From Marinomonas sp. KMM3893 (GTDB lineage Bacteria > Pseudomonadota > Gammaproteobacteria > Pseudomonadales > Marinomonadaceae): a DNA stretch of 64,000 nucleotides. Shown piece by piece: positions 8,895 to 17,673 of this stretch. The stretch spans positions 248,001 through 312,000 of the forward strand of contig NZ_SJSC01000002.1 of assembly GCF_004352855.1 (NCBI RefSeq), given 5' to 3'. The notes beneath the pieces are model-generated. The model ran no database searches. It was not told the DNA's origin and worked only from the letters and a program-made list of their open reading frames with translations. The position numbers and the translations under genes were made by a program. Each line of letters opens with the position of its first letter. Position 1 is the stretch's first letter.

Positions 8895-10121
8895 GTGCAA
8901 CAACAGAAATCTGTCATGGTAATTGGCGCAGGCCCAGCTGGCTTGATGGCGGCAGAGCGTCTTTGTGCGGCGGGATTTAAAGTCGATGTTTACGATGCTA
9001 AGCCAAGTGCGTGCCGCAAATTCTTACTGGCGGGCGTGGGTGGCATGAACATTACACACTCAGAACCTTACGATGATTTTATCCAGCGCTATTACGACAA
9101 AGCCCAATGGCTCGATACCTCGATTCGTGACTTTGATGCGAATGCGTTACGCCAATGGATTCATGATTTGGGTATCGACACCTTTATCGGCACGTCTGGA
9201 CGAGTATTTCCAAGTGATATGAAAGCCGCGCCGTTACTGCGTCATTGGCTCAAGCGGCTGCGAGATGCTGGCGTGCATTTTCATATGCGCCATAAAATGA
9301 TCGAGCTTAAAGCCAATCACGCCACGTTCGATCATGATGGTGAACAGGTGTCTGTTAATGCCGCTGCGATTATCTTGGCAATGGGCGGCGCTAGCTGGCC
9401 TAAGCTTGGATCTGATGGTGCTTGGCACAAAGTGTTGGCCGAGCAAGGCGTGAACCTGGCGCCACTAGAAAGCGCGAACTGCGGCTTTTATAGTGATTGG
9501 AGTGACCATTTACAGAGCAAGTTTGCTGGCAGCCCATTGAAAGACATGGCGTTCACTTTTATCCCATTGGAAGGCCAGCCAATCGTTCGTAAAGGTGAGT
9601 GTATTGTGACTAAAGATGGGTTGGAAGGCAGCCTTGTGTACGCTTTTTCAAAACACCTTAGAGACACCATTAAGCAGGCAGGAGAAGCCAATTTGCTGAT
9701 TGACCTGCTACCGGCTTTTAGCGAAGAGCAGCTCATCAGCAAACTGAAAAAGACAAAGCCGAAAGAATCCTTCAGTAAGTATTTAAAGCGTACTGTTGGC
9801 ATTAGTGGTATCAAATCGGCGTTGCTTTATGAGACTCATGAAAAAACCACGTGGCAGACCCCTGAAGGATTGGCGCGTTGTTTAAAAGCCATTCCGGTGC
9901 GACTCAATCAGGTCAAACCAATAGAGGAAGCGATTTCCAGTGCGGGTGGCGTGTGCGAAAGCAGTGTGGATGAGTATTTGATGTTGAAGCATCTGCCTGG
10001 TGTATTTTGTGCTGGCGAAATGTTGGATTGGGAAGCGCCAACCGGAGGTTATTTGTTAACCGCGTGTTTTGCGACCGGCCATCGTGCAGCACAAGGTGTG
10101 CGTCGGTATTTAATCGGCTGA
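8895..10121 (+). CDS. FAD-dependent oxidoreductase, HI0933/YhiN-like (PP_4765-type flavoprotein)
   Basis: This flavoprotein has an N-terminal Rossmann FAD motif (VIGAGPAGLMAAE at about residues 9-21), the HI0933-family block CRKFLLAGVGGMNITHSE, and a C-terminal FAD-contacting block (GVFCAGEMLDWEAPTGGYLL). It appears to match the uncharacterised group named after Pseudomonas putida PP_4765. I chose the GTG at 8895 because AGGGTGAT lies just upstream at the right spacing. A TTG at 8892 is also possible, and the longer form from 8847 adds residues not expected before the FAD motif. The reaction is unknown. A terminator follows at 10160. Confidence 0.85.
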   Translation: MQQQKSVMVIGAGPAGLMAAERLCAAGFKVDVYDAKPSACRKFLLAGVGGMNITHSEPYDDFIQRYYDKAQWLDTSIRDFDANALRQWIHDLGIDTFIGTSGRVFPSDMKAAPLLRHWLKRLRDAGVHFHMRHKMIELKANHATFDHDGEQVSVNAAAIILAMGGASWPKLGSDGAWHKVLAEQGVNLAPLESANCGFYSDWSDHLQSKFAGSPLKDMAFTFIPLEGQPIVRKGECIVTKDGLEGSLVYAFSKHLRDTIKQAGEANLLIDLLPAFSEEQLISKLKKTKPKESFSKYLKRTVGISGIKSALLYETHEKTTWQTPEGLARCLKAIPVRLNQVKPIEEAISSAGGVCESSVDEYLMLKHLPGVFCAGEMLDWEAPTGGYLLTACFATGHRAAQGVRRYLIG

Positions 10122-10159
10122 TCGTTAGCCCATCTTTTTGCTTTTATTCTGCTCCAATA

Positions 10160-10192
10160 AAAAATGCCCAATGATATTCATTGGGCATTTTT
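10160..10192. terminator. Bidirectional terminator
   Basis: A 15-base arm containing ATGCCCAATGA pairs with TCATTGGGCAT around a TAT loop. An A run lies on one side and a T run on the other, between two convergent genes. Confidence 0.9.
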
Positions 10193-10213
10193 GTTGGTGG
10201 GCTTGCCGCTAAG

Positions 10214-10762
10214 TTATAGGGCCGCTGGCTTGCCGAAATTGTATTGCACACCGACGGAAGTGATGTTGTCGAACTTAGTATTGGTCAAATCTTTGGTAAG
10301 GCGAAAATCTGCACGCAATGAAACGTCTTGATTGATTGCGTATTTTACGCCACCGCCAGCATTCAAAAAGGTGTTGTTGTCGGTCGCTGAAGCATTGTTG
10401 GTGTAGTAGTTGTTACCGATACCCGCCGCGACATAAGGTGTGAATTTAGCGTTGGTAAATTCAGGCAAGGAATAGAGCCCATCTAGGCGATATTGATCAA
10501 GATCGACACTGCTGCCGCGGTGTTTTAAGTCGGAATGCAAATACGTTAACTCTGCAGCCCACGGTGTTTTGGTTTGATAACCCACGCTGATGGCATACGT
10601 CGCATCATTAGAAAGATGGCGGTCCGAATCGGTATGAATGTAACCAAGGCTAGGCGTTATGGTAAAGCCTTCTTTTGGTTGTTCTGCATACGCCATGGTG
10701 GACAGGGAGGTTGCCAATATTACACCGCTAAAAAGAGTTCGTTTTTTCAATGAAATAGACAT
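10214..10762 (-). CDS. OmpA-like beta-barrel outer-membrane protein without a peptidoglycan domain
   Basis: This 182-residue protein has a signal peptide (cut near AYA-EQP) and an eight-strand OmpA-type barrel. Alternating aromatic strands end in the terminal VGVQYNFG. It aligns along its whole length with the barrel of the OmpA gene just upstream (shared blocks EGFTI, YRLDGLY, TPYVAAG, NAGGG, YAIN, LRADFRL). It lacks the C-terminal OmpA domain that binds peptidoglycan. It is most simply a tandem duplicate that lost the C-terminal domain. A strong AGGAG lies upstream of the ATG, and its own terminator is at 10160. Confidence 0.85.
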   Translation of the reverse strand: MSISLKKRTLFSGVILATSLSTMAYAEQPKEGFTITPSLGYIHTDSDRHLSNDATYAISVGYQTKTPWAAELTYLHSDLKHRGSSVDLDQYRLDGLYSLPEFTNAKFTPYVAAGIGNNYYTNNASATDNNTFLNAGGGVKYAINQDVSLRADFRLTKDLTNTKFDNITSVGVQYNFGKPAAL

Positions 10763-11081
10763 CTTTTGTATCTCCTAATGAATCCGTTGTTTGTTGTTCT
10801 GTCGTCCAGAATACGTGCTTTTCAGAGACTTAAAAGCCCCTAGAAAAGTGGTGAAAGAAGAGGGCTTTACGGCTATTTCGTAATCATTACATAGGATTGA
10901 CTAACTAGACTGAAAACTAGGGTTGGATAGTTTTTGAACGGTGTTTTTTCATCGAAAGCGTGGAATAAAAGGGGGGAATATTACAGACTATTTTCACTTC
11001 ATATTGATGTCTCGTGACCTTTTTCAGGCAATTAACGCTGGCAGGCAGGGCTAATGGAGAGCGGCGGCCTGAAGTGGCCAT
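10763..11081. other. Intergenic region between two barrel genes
   Basis: This stretch holds the Shine-Dalgarno sequence and presumably the promoter of the short barrel gene, downstream of the OmpA terminator. I see no gene, RNA or repeat in it. Confidence 0.4.
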
Positions 11082-11116
11082 AAAAAAAGCCTCTGATGAT
11101 ATTCATCAGAGGCTTT
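11082..11116 (-). terminator. Terminator of the OmpA gene
   Basis: AAAGCCTCTGATGA pairs perfectly with TCATCAGAGGCTTT around TAT. On the minus strand it is followed by a run of T, as expected for the leftward OmpA gene. Confidence 0.88.
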
Positions 11117-11166
11117 AGAGACGAATCGTCTAAGGTTACCTTGGTAACAAGATACCCCTGTAAACG

Positions 11167-12192
11167 TTAGGCTTCGTTAGTAGAAACGACAGCAACAACG
11201 CGACGGTTAGCTTCTCGGTTTGCGGCCGTATCATTATCCATTAATGGTTTTTCTTCACCGTAACCAATGGAAGAAACACGATCGGCAGAGACGTTGAAGG
11301 TGTTGATCAATACATCTGAAATCGCAGCAGCACGTTTTTCAGAAAGTGCTTTGTTGTAACTAGCAGCACCACGGTCATCGGTATAACCTTCAATGACTAC
11401 CGTTGCACTAGGCATTGCTTCTAGGTAATCCGCTAGTTTTTGGATTTCTGGGTAGTATTTTTGTTGAACGTCAGCAGAGTTAGTGGCGAACGGAACCACA
11501 AGATCTACTTTATGAACCGGTACAACAACAGGCTCTGGCTCAGCAACAGGTTCTGGTGCTACGACAGGCTCTGGTTGCGCAACGACTGGTGCAGGTTCTG
11601 CTTCAGCTTCTTGTGGTTGAGCATAAGCCTCTGAATCAGAGTCATCACTAGTAGAAGACTGATGAGACGTACCAAAGGTGTATGTCACACCAACAGTGGT
11701 CAGGTTATCTAGGTGATTGTCTTCTACGTCTTTAATTAGACGGAAGTCAGCACGCAATGCTAAGGCATCATTGATGGCGTATTTTAGACCACCACCGGCA
11801 TTAACGAAGGCGTTAGTGCTGTCTGACGCGTCACTGAAATCTGCAATACCAGCACCGGCCGCTACATAAGGCGTAATGCGAGTGTTTGAGAACTCAGCGA
11901 AATGGTATAAACCATCAAGACGATACTCGTCGACACCAACGTCCTGGCCGTTTTTCTCGCTGTCTGCATTTAGGTAAGTAAATTCAACGGCCCATGGGTT
12001 ATCGAATTGGTAACCTAAACCGAGTGAATAAGCGGCATCGTTATCCGTGTCACGGTCGCTATCAAAATTGTAGTAACCGATACTAGGAGATATTGTAAAA
12101 CCTTCTGTTGGAGCAGCGAGTGCTACAGTAGAAATAGACGACGCGGCGATAATTCCGCTAACAATAGTTCGTTTAGTCAATGTTAAAGACAT
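11167..12192 (-). CDS. OmpA family outer-membrane protein
   Basis: This is a full OmpA-type protein of 341 residues. In order it has a signal peptide ending VALA-APTEG, an eight-strand barrel (to about residue 180, ending VGVTYTFG), a Pro/Glu/Val-rich linker with PEPV repeats (about 195-230), and a C-terminal OmpA domain. In that domain the GYTDDRG and later KALSEKRA blocks carry the Asp and Arg that hold diaminopimelate in peptidoglycan. I chose the ATG at 12192 because a strong TAAGGAG sits seven bases before it; the frame stays open 45 bases further upstream. It tethers the outer membrane to the wall and may act as a slow porin. Confidence 0.93.
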   Translation of the reverse strand: MSLTLTKRTIVSGIIAASSISTVALAAPTEGFTISPSIGYYNFDSDRDTDNDAAYSLGLGYQFDNPWAVEFTYLNADSEKNGQDVGVDEYRLDGLYHFAEFSNTRITPYVAAGAGIADFSDASDSTNAFVNAGGGLKYAINDALALRADFRLIKDVEDNHLDNLTTVGVTYTFGTSHQSSTSDDSDSEAYAQPQEAEAEPAPVVAQPEPVVAPEPVAEPEPVVVPVHKVDLVVPFATNSADVQQKYYPEIQKLADYLEAMPSATVVIEGYTDDRGAASYNKALSEKRAAAISDVLINTFNVSADRVSSIGYGEEKPLMDNDTAANREANRRVVAVVSTNEA

Positions 12193-12722
12193 TTCCTTTC
12201 TCCTTAAATGAGCTTTTAAATATGTTTGTTTACGCATGTTTGTTGTGTGTTCTGCTTCATACCATAAGCCTGTTTTAACTATAGGAAAAGCCTCCCCCGA
12301 TTGCCTATAAAATGCCTTTAAAAAATTCTATTTCACATTCATGACGAGGGGTTTACGTATATGGCAACTTTACCACAGAGCCACCTCGGTAATAGGTGGA
12401 GATATGTTTAGAAATGTCTGGAAATGTAGTTAATCATTACAGGACTTTTTCGAAATATATTTTTGTATCATTGAATTGTGGCGATATTAAGTAGGTGTCA
12501 TGATGAAAAAGCACGATAGTATCCGATTTATTTTTAGCCATTATAGTGTTAATAGATAAATCGACACTTAGCGACTAGGCTTATCGACACTGTGAATGCG
12601 CTTTGTCTTATTAGGCTACTATTTTCCATTCACAGGACTTTTACAAAAATTTAACCCTAATTTTGCAGTAGCTGATATGAAAATCAGGTAGCGTAGATGC
12701 ATCTGTTTTCAAGGAGAGAAGC
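12193..12722. other. Intergenic region with a hairpin in the OmpA leader
   Basis: This 530-base gap lies between the leftward OmpA gene and the rightward 49-codon gene. CCACCTCGGTAATAGGTGG at 12382-12400 can fold into a 6-bp hairpin that would lie in a long OmpA leader, or upstream of its promoter. The rest is AT-rich, with no other gene that I can support. Confidence 0.4.
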
Positions 12723-12872
12723 ATGGAACATCTATCACGACTGCTTTTGGAGTTAGAGCGCATTACCCTTCAAGACATTGCCCAAATCCCCAAACCTCAA
12801 CAACATATCTTGGTTGAGCACATAGAAGAGCTGCAAGACGAATTGCGTGAGTTAATAGAAGAGGAAGTATGA
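12723..12872 (+). CDS. Small hypothetical protein, 49 residues
   Basis: This short gene starts with ATG at 12723 behind a strong AAGGAGAG Shine-Dalgarno sequence at good spacing. It ends at a TGA that lies inside a terminator-like hairpin. The product begins MEHLSRLLLELERITLQDIA and ends with an acidic amphipathic helix (EHIEELQDELRELIEEE). It is rich in Leu, Glu and Gln and is probably all-helical. It has no signal peptide, cysteine or membrane segment. I do not recognise a family. The ribosome site, helix-like composition and snug terminator together make it likely to be a real gene. Confidence 0.65.
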   Translation: MEHLSRLLLELERITLQDIAQIPKPQQHILVEHIEELQDELRELIEEEV

Positions 12873-12885
12873 CCTTCCTCTTTAT
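12861..12885 (+). terminator. Terminator overlapping the end of the 49-codon gene
   Basis: GAGGAAG (12861-12867) pairs with CTTCCTC (12874-12880) around a six-base loop that contains the stop codon. It is followed by a T-rich stretch. Confidence 0.65.
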
Positions 12886-12888
12886 CAT

Positions 12889-13662
12889 TTAAAAAGAATA
12901 AAGCATTGATACGGTTGTTTCTGTGTCTGTTTTTTCTGTATCAGCAGGCACATCTGAAGAATACTTCACCCGATAGGACACCTTCATCGCTAGGTTATCA
13001 ACCACATTGGCTTGCAATGACGAAACCGATTCTGTGATAGAGCTGCCGTTTTCTGTGCCTATCTCTGTGTTTAACTCTTGTTTAAATAGCGAGGTCGTTG
13101 AGAGGTGCTTTTCATAGGTTCCGCTAAAACGAACGATGGGAGTGCGCTCAGAATCGTCTGTTGTATTGTCTTCATCAATTTTATTGTTCCGATAACCGCC
13201 ACCGACAGAACCCTCTAAATAAGAGCCGTCTTCTTCTTGCCAAAACCGATTACCGTAACCTGTTGATGCCGAGCTTTGATAATCGTAACCAGAAAATAGG
13301 TTTTTATCGTAGGCGCCACGGATATACCAAAACTGATGGTCATTAAAAATGTAGTCCGATTGAATAGCACCACGGTATTGTTCTTCGGTCTTGGTGTCAT
13401 CGGAGTTGGCATAAAGCGAAGTGAAGGTGTAGGTGTTACGCCATGTTTCCAGCTGTTGAACAACATTAAACTTACTGTTTATGTTGGTGGTATCGCTGTT
13501 GCCTGTGGTGAGTATCACGCCTAATTCCACAGACCCTTGCCAAGGCTTCTGAGTTTTATTTTGTGGGTTTGTCTTTTTGGCTGGTGTTGTTTCATTCTCC
13601 GCCGCGTGTACCGCTTGCGTGGCAAGCAGAGCGATAAAGGGTAAATGATATCTGGCTTTCAT
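12889..13662 (-). CDS. DUF481 family outer-membrane protein (copy 1)
   Basis: This DUF481 protein of 257 residues belongs to the family that includes the salt-induced outer-membrane protein YdiY. It has a signal peptide (cut after VHA) and a Lys/Thr/Asn-rich linker. The predicted beta-barrel carries the family pattern SVELGVILTTGNSDTTN near the start and ends in an aromatic strand (VSMLYSF) typical of barrel assembly. A second, closely similar gene lies 246 bases upstream in the same direction. The barrel probably sits in the outer membrane. The role of this family is not well established. Confidence 0.85.
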   Translation of the reverse strand: MKARYHLPFIALLATQAVHAAENETTPAKKTNPQNKTQKPWQGSVELGVILTTGNSDTTNINSKFNVVQQLETWRNTYTFTSLYANSDDTKTEEQYRGAIQSDYIFNDHQFWYIRGAYDKNLFSGYDYQSSASTGYGNRFWQEEDGSYLEGSVGGGYRNNKIDEDNTTDDSERTPIVRFSGTYEKHLSTTSLFKQELNTEIGTENGSSITESVSSLQANVVDNLAMKVSYRVKYSSDVPADTEKTDTETTVSMLYSF

Positions 13663-13908
13663 TGAGTCTTCTCCATGTCTAATAAGCTAGCTGGCAGTTA
13701 ACAACCGCTTTTGCATTCACCGCTGTCACATAACAAAGGAGCAGAAGTAGCGCTTTGTTTTTGACCTAGTGTGGGGATGTTTTGTGGCTAGAAAATTAAC
13801 ATGTCTAATAATAATATTCGGTTAAATCACCAAGGTTACACCTTTGCTTCACGATATTTAGACACTGTAATCGCTTGTGACAAAATCTATATTAAAGCCG
13901 AGAGTAGA

Positions 13909-14649
13909 TTAAAAAGAATAAAGTAAAGTGATTGATGTTTCGGTGTCTGTTTTCTCGGTATCGAGGGGAACTTTGGATGAATGCTGGACGCGATACGAGA
14001 GTTTCATGGCAAAATTTTCTACAATATTTGCCTGCAGAGATGAAACGGATTCTGTGACCGTGCCTAAATGTTCTAAATTAACTTGAGTGGTTAAAGACTG
14101 CCGAAAGGTGGAGGATGCGGAAAGCTTCTTCATATACTTTAATGCGAAGCGAGTGATAACACCACGATCAAAAATAGCCTCTTCGGTGCCTGTTTCAAGC
14201 TGATTTCTGCGATAACCGACACCGACCGACGTTTCTAGGAATGAGCCATCTTCTTGTTGCCAAATTCGATTCCCATAACCTGTGGACATATTCGTTTTGT
14301 ATTTATAGCCAGAGAAACGGTCTTTTTCGGCTTCCTCACGGACATACCAAAACTCTTTACTGTTGTATTTATAATCGCTTTGCAAGGAGCCTCGATAAGT
14401 TTCGGTGGTCGCAACATGATCTGAATCCGAGTAAAAGGATTCAAAGGCATAATGGTTACGCCAGTTTTTTAAGTTCTGGTTAATATGTAGGCCACTACTA
14501 AGATTGTTGGTATTACTGTTGCCAGAGGTCATTTGCAGACCAAATTCAGCGGAGCCTGTGACGCCTAATTTGTCGATGGCCTTGCCTGCTGCAAACGCCG
14601 TTTGTGTAGCAAGCATCACCAATATCGCGAGGCTGTACTTTAAAATCAT
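13909..14649 (-). CDS. DUF481 family outer-membrane protein (copy 2)
   Basis: This is a 246-residue paralogue of the downstream DUF481 gene, sharing GNSNTNN, YRGSLQSDY, STGYGNR, TESVSSLQANIV and the C-terminal TDTETSITLLYSF. It has a signal peptide ending AFA-AGKA. The ATG at 14649 was chosen because GGAAAGG stands before it; an ATG 15 bases upstream has no good ribosome site. The pair looks like a tandem duplication followed by divergence. The 246-base spacer between the copies suggests separate promoters. Confidence 0.85.
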   Translation of the reverse strand: MILKYSLAILVMLATQTAFAAGKAIDKLGVTGSAEFGLQMTSGNSNTNNLSSGLHINQNLKNWRNHYAFESFYSDSDHVATTETYRGSLQSDYKYNSKEFWYVREEAEKDRFSGYKYKTNMSTGYGNRIWQQEDGSFLETSVGVGYRRNQLETGTEEAIFDRGVITRFALKYMKKLSASSTFRQSLTTQVNLEHLGTVTESVSSLQANIVENFAMKLSYRVQHSSKVPLDTEKTDTETSITLLYSF

Positions 14650-14975
14650 GAAAACCCTTTCCATTGGGGAAACGGTAAAAAAACCGGATCGTTCAAGGTG
14701 AAATGTGACGTTAAGTGTTCGTGTTAAGCGGTAAAGAGCATGAGAATAGAGAAAAATTTAACATAAACCTTGAGGTGCTTTTAGCGTTCTGAGCAGAAAC
14801 TTTCTTCTACCTTCGTTATTTTCATATTCATGCTTTTATACATGGAAAAAACTGACATAGCGGGCGTGAGTACTCGAATAAAAGCCTGGTTTAGATTCCT
14901 TTTTACCAGCGACGCAGCGTGATATTTAGTAAACTGATGCCTTAAATTTAGCGGTCATACTGAAGAGAAATAGTG
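14650..14975. other. Divergent promoter region, no gene seen
   Basis: This 326-base gap lies between the leftward DUF481 copy and the rightward YgjP-like gene. It should hold both promoters. No repeat, RNA or small gene was recognised. Confidence 0.4.
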
Positions 14976-15500
14976 ATGAGTCAGAGCCATCAAAAAACAC
15001 CTAACTTACGTTACCTTAATGGCTATAGTCCGCAACTTCAGCAGCAAGCTCAGGCGCTGTTAGAGGCAGAAAAAACGGCGGGTTTTTTCTTAAAAAAATA
15101 CCCTGAAGCACACAACTTGAATGGCACTCGTCCGTTGTATGACTATGCGATGGCGCTGAAAAATCAATTTATGCGCAGTTCTGCCCCCATTAGTAAAGTC
15201 ATCTACGACGACAAAATCCATGTGATTAACAACGCATTGGGGCTGCACACTTATGTGTCTCGAGTGCAGGGCAATAAACTGAAATCAAAGAATGAAATTC
15301 GAATCGCGTCCTTGTTTCGACGTATTCCAGAGCCATTGCTAAAAATGATTGTGGTGCATGAATTGGCGCATTTGCGGGAGAAGGAACATGACAAGGCGTT
15401 TTATAAGCTGTGTTGCTATATGGAGCCAGATTACCATCAACTAGAGTTCGATTTGCGCCTCTATTTATGCCATCGAGATCGTTTTGGCGACCTTTGGTAA
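14976..15500 (+). CDS. YgjP-like metallohydrolase (M48/DUF45 family)
   Basis: This soluble 174-residue protein carries the zinc motif HELAHLREKEHD in its C-terminal third. That is the HExxH signature of the YgjP/WLM branch of M48-like metalloenzymes. The last block, YHQLEFDLRLYLCHR, is also typical. It has no membrane helix, unlike HtpX-type M48 proteases. E. coli YgjP has been reported to act on UTP, but proteolysis has also been assumed for the family, so the reaction is open. The start is the ATG at 14976 rather than the GTG one codon before. Confidence 0.8.
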   Translation: MSQSHQKTPNLRYLNGYSPQLQQQAQALLEAEKTAGFFLKKYPEAHNLNGTRPLYDYAMALKNQFMRSSAPISKVIYDDKIHVINNALGLHTYVSRVQGNKLKSKNEIRIASLFRRIPEPLLKMIVVHELAHLREKEHDKAFYKLCCYMEPDYHQLEFDLRLYLCHRDRFGDLW

Positions 15501-15552
15501 GTGCGGACCGGTGAGGTTTTACGAAACACGAGAAGTGGAGAATCTTAGGCGT

Positions 15553-15580
15553 GCGCTGGGAACCGACGGGTTCCCAGCGC
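15553..15580. terminator. Perfect 12-bp GC-rich hairpin without a U tract
   Basis: GCGCTGGGAACC (15553-15564) pairs perfectly with GGTTCCCAGCGC (15569-15580) around a GACG loop, between two convergent genes. No T run follows on either strand. Confidence 0.5.
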
Positions 15581-15588
15581 GGATCAGG

Positions 15589-16260
15589 CTAGGCTTTGAC
15601 GCTTTCCAATTTGAAATCGGGTTTCACGGCGGTGATTTTTTTCACGAGATACGCCAACAAAACACCGTACATTGGGATGAACAATCCAATGCTAATAAAC
15701 AGTTTGAAGCTGTAGTCAGCCAAGGCAATTTCTTGCCAGTGCTGTGCCATAAAGGCATCAGGACTTTGGTAGAAAGCAATGCCGAAAAAAGCCAAGGTAT
15801 CTAAACCATTGCCAAAAATAGTGGAAGCGGCTGGAGCGATCCACCACTGCTTCATTTGGCGTAAGCGGTTGAAAACCTGTACGTCCAGAATCTGTCCGAG
15901 CAAGTAGGCCATTAAACTGGCGATCGCGATACGCGCCACAAACCAATTCAATGATGTCAGTGCTTCAGCCCCTTGAAATTGTCCCTGCGCGAAGATAACA
16001 GACAACACGTAAGACACAATCAGCGAAGGAATCATGACTAGGAAAATAATTCGACGAGCCAGTCGAGCGCCTAGCACGCGTACGGTGAGATCCGTCGCGA
16101 GAAAGATAAAGGGGAAAGTAAATGCCCCCCATGTAGTATGGAAACCCAATACCGTAAAGGGAATTTGGACTAGGTAGTTGCTGGACGCAATAACCAATAA
16201 GTGGAACGCAGCAAGATACCAGAGCGCCTTGCGCTGCTGTTCTGGGGTAAAACTATTCAT
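15589..16260 (-). CDS. yhhQ: Queuosine precursor transporter YhhQ (VUT family)
   Basis: This 223-residue inner-membrane protein of the vitamin-uptake transporter (VUT, DUF165) family has six hydrophobic segments. It shows the family blocks TTWGAFTFPFIFLATDLTVRVLGA and ASTIFGNGLDTLAFFGIAFY. Its E. coli homologue imports the 7-deazaguanine precursors of queuosine (preQ0 and preQ1). The gene stands alone and is convergent with the YgjP-like gene. A TATAAT-like -10 box is visible about 120 bases upstream on its strand. The leader was examined for a preQ1 riboswitch without a convincing match. Confidence 0.88.
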   Translation of the reverse strand: MNSFTPEQQRKALWYLAAFHLLVIASSNYLVQIPFTVLGFHTTWGAFTFPFIFLATDLTVRVLGARLARRIIFLVMIPSLIVSYVLSVIFAQGQFQGAEALTSLNWFVARIAIASLMAYLLGQILDVQVFNRLRQMKQWWIAPAASTIFGNGLDTLAFFGIAFYQSPDAFMAQHWQEIALADYSFKLFISIGLFIPMYGVLLAYLVKKITAVKPDFKLESVKA

Positions 16261-16380
16261 GGTGACACCTTTTTTTTAATTTCGGCTGTAATGCTGTTTG
16301 GGGTGAGGGAACCCAAATAAAAACATCAAGGATTTCAGTATTAACATTGGCTTTGTTTTCTTCGCCAAAGTTGGGGCGTG

Positions 16381-16386
16381 ATTATA
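16381..16386 (-). promoter_or_regulatory. Candidate -10 box of yhhQ
   Basis: The plus strand reads ATTATA here, giving a perfect TATAAT on the minus strand about 120 bases before the yhhQ start. No good -35 hexamer is evident, so this is tentative. Confidence 0.3.
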
Positions 16387-16533
16387 CATTAACCGACTGT
16401 TTAGGAAAGCGTCTTGGTGAGTGTTTTTTATACAAAATACGCTTTCTCTCTTTGTAGTAATGACCTAATACCTGCTCACTTTTAACTGTTGTTACCATCG
16501 GTGCTCGATAAAAAAACAGTTTAGGAGCCAGTG

Positions 16534-17097
16534 ATGACAACAAGAAAAATTCTACTGATTACCGGAGACTTCACCGAAGATTATGAAACCATGGTGCCAT
16601 TCCAAACCTTAATGGCGGTCGGACATACGGTTCATGCGGTTTGTCCTGACAAAGTCAGCGGAGACACAGTTAAAACTGCGATCCATGATTTCGAAGGGGA
16701 TCAAACTTACACCGAAAAGCCGGGTCATAATTTTGCGCTGAACGCCGATTTTGACAAGATTAATGTTGAAGACTACGACGCCTTGGTTATTCCTGGTGGT
16801 CGTGCTCCTGAGTATTTGCGTTTAAATCCTGCGGTATTGGAGATGGTTCGTCACTTCTTTACGACAAATAAGCCGGTTGCTGCTGTGTGCCATGGCGCGC
16901 AAATCTTATCCGCTGCGGGTGTGTTGAATGGTAAAAAATGCTCAGCTTACCCTGCGTGCCGTCCAGAAGTAGAGCAAGCTGGGGGAGAATACGCGGACAT
17001 TCCTGTGGATCAAGCCGTGACCAGTGGCAATCTTGTGACTGCGCCTGCATGGCCTGCTCACCCCGCTTGGTTAGCGCAATTCATCGCCTTGCTATAA
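16534..17097 (+). CDS. DJ-1/PfpI family protein
   Basis: This 187-residue protein is of the class I glutamine-amidotransferase-like DJ-1/PfpI superfamily. The nucleophile elbow AAVCHGAQ places Cys119 and His120 in the usual site. An acidic residue near position 15 (GDFTEDYE) could complete the active centre. Relatives are described as proteases, deglycases or stress proteins, so the activity is uncertain. The ATG at 16534 follows TTAGGAG with ideal spacing; the GTG one codon earlier is less likely. A long T-rich terminator follows, so it is a single-gene unit. Confidence 0.87.
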   Translation: MTTRKILLITGDFTEDYETMVPFQTLMAVGHTVHAVCPDKVSGDTVKTAIHDFEGDQTYTEKPGHNFALNADFDKINVEDYDALVIPGGRAPEYLRLNPAVLEMVRHFFTTNKPVAAVCHGAQILSAAGVLNGKKCSAYPACRPEVEQAGGEYADIPVDQAVTSGNLVTAPAWPAHPAWLAQFIALL

Positions 17098-17105
17098 CGC
17101 ACAAA

Positions 17106-17147
17106 GAAAGAAGAAAACCGCGTATTTGGTTTTCTTCTTTCTCTTTT
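17106..17147 (+). terminator. Terminator after the DJ-1/PfpI gene
   Basis: GAAAGAAGAAAACC pairs perfectly with GGTTTTCTTCTTTC around an eight-base loop. CTCTTTT follows. Confidence 0.8.
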
Positions 17148-17278
17148 ACTCTCTTCCTCTCTTTGTCTTTCCCTTTTAACTGTCTTAGTCATCGGCCGAT
17201 TGTGTGTTTTTTTGTCTTATTGCCCTTTCGGATTTCTGTCGCTACACTTTTTGCTCAGCCCATAACGAGGTAAGCACC

Positions 17279-17641
17279 ATGTGTAAGCTCTTTATTAATG
17301 CCGATGCAGATCTCTGGTCATCAACCACGCATTCCTTGCGGATCGATGGCATGGTAACCAGTGTGCGTCTTGAGAATGCGTATTGGGGACTATTAACAGA
17401 AATTGGTGCGCGAGATGGTTTAACGGTGACCCAGTTAATTACGCGGCTTTATCAAGAGTCGATTAACGTCGGCCACGATGTTGCCAACTTCACGTCTTTC
17501 TTGCGTGTTTGTGCCTTGCGTTATCAAGCATTGCAGTTAAATGGCGATATTCCGGCTCAAGCGGAAGTGTCGATCGCATCGCTAGATTCAGACCGCATTT
17601 TGCAAAATGAGTCCAAACTAGCGAATCGAGGAGTGCACTGA
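17279..17641 (+). CDS. Ribbon-helix-helix domain protein
   Basis: This 120-residue protein has a central block that reads like a ribbon-helix-helix DNA-binding domain of the RHH_4 type: SLRIDGMVTSVRLENAYW, then LLTEIGARDGLTVTQLITRL. The start is the ATG at 17279, which has GAGGTAA upstream; the frame stays open further upstream without a ribosome site. Such proteins are usually small regulators. The target is unknown. The gene stands between the DJ-1/PfpI terminator and the convergent RIO kinase gene. Confidence 0.75.
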   Translation: MCKLFINADADLWSSTTHSLRIDGMVTSVRLENAYWGLLTEIGARDGLTVTQLITRLYQESINVGHDVANFTSFLRVCALRYQALQLNGDIPAQAEVSIASLDSDRILQNESKLANRGVH

Positions 17642-17673
17642 CACCGATATGTGTATCCTGTGCCAGTGAGTGA

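Noticed and set aside
16261-16380. preQ1 riboswitch in the yhhQ leader
   Set aside because: A small GGG/CCC hairpin is present, but the A-rich tail and its close contact with the ribosome site are missing.
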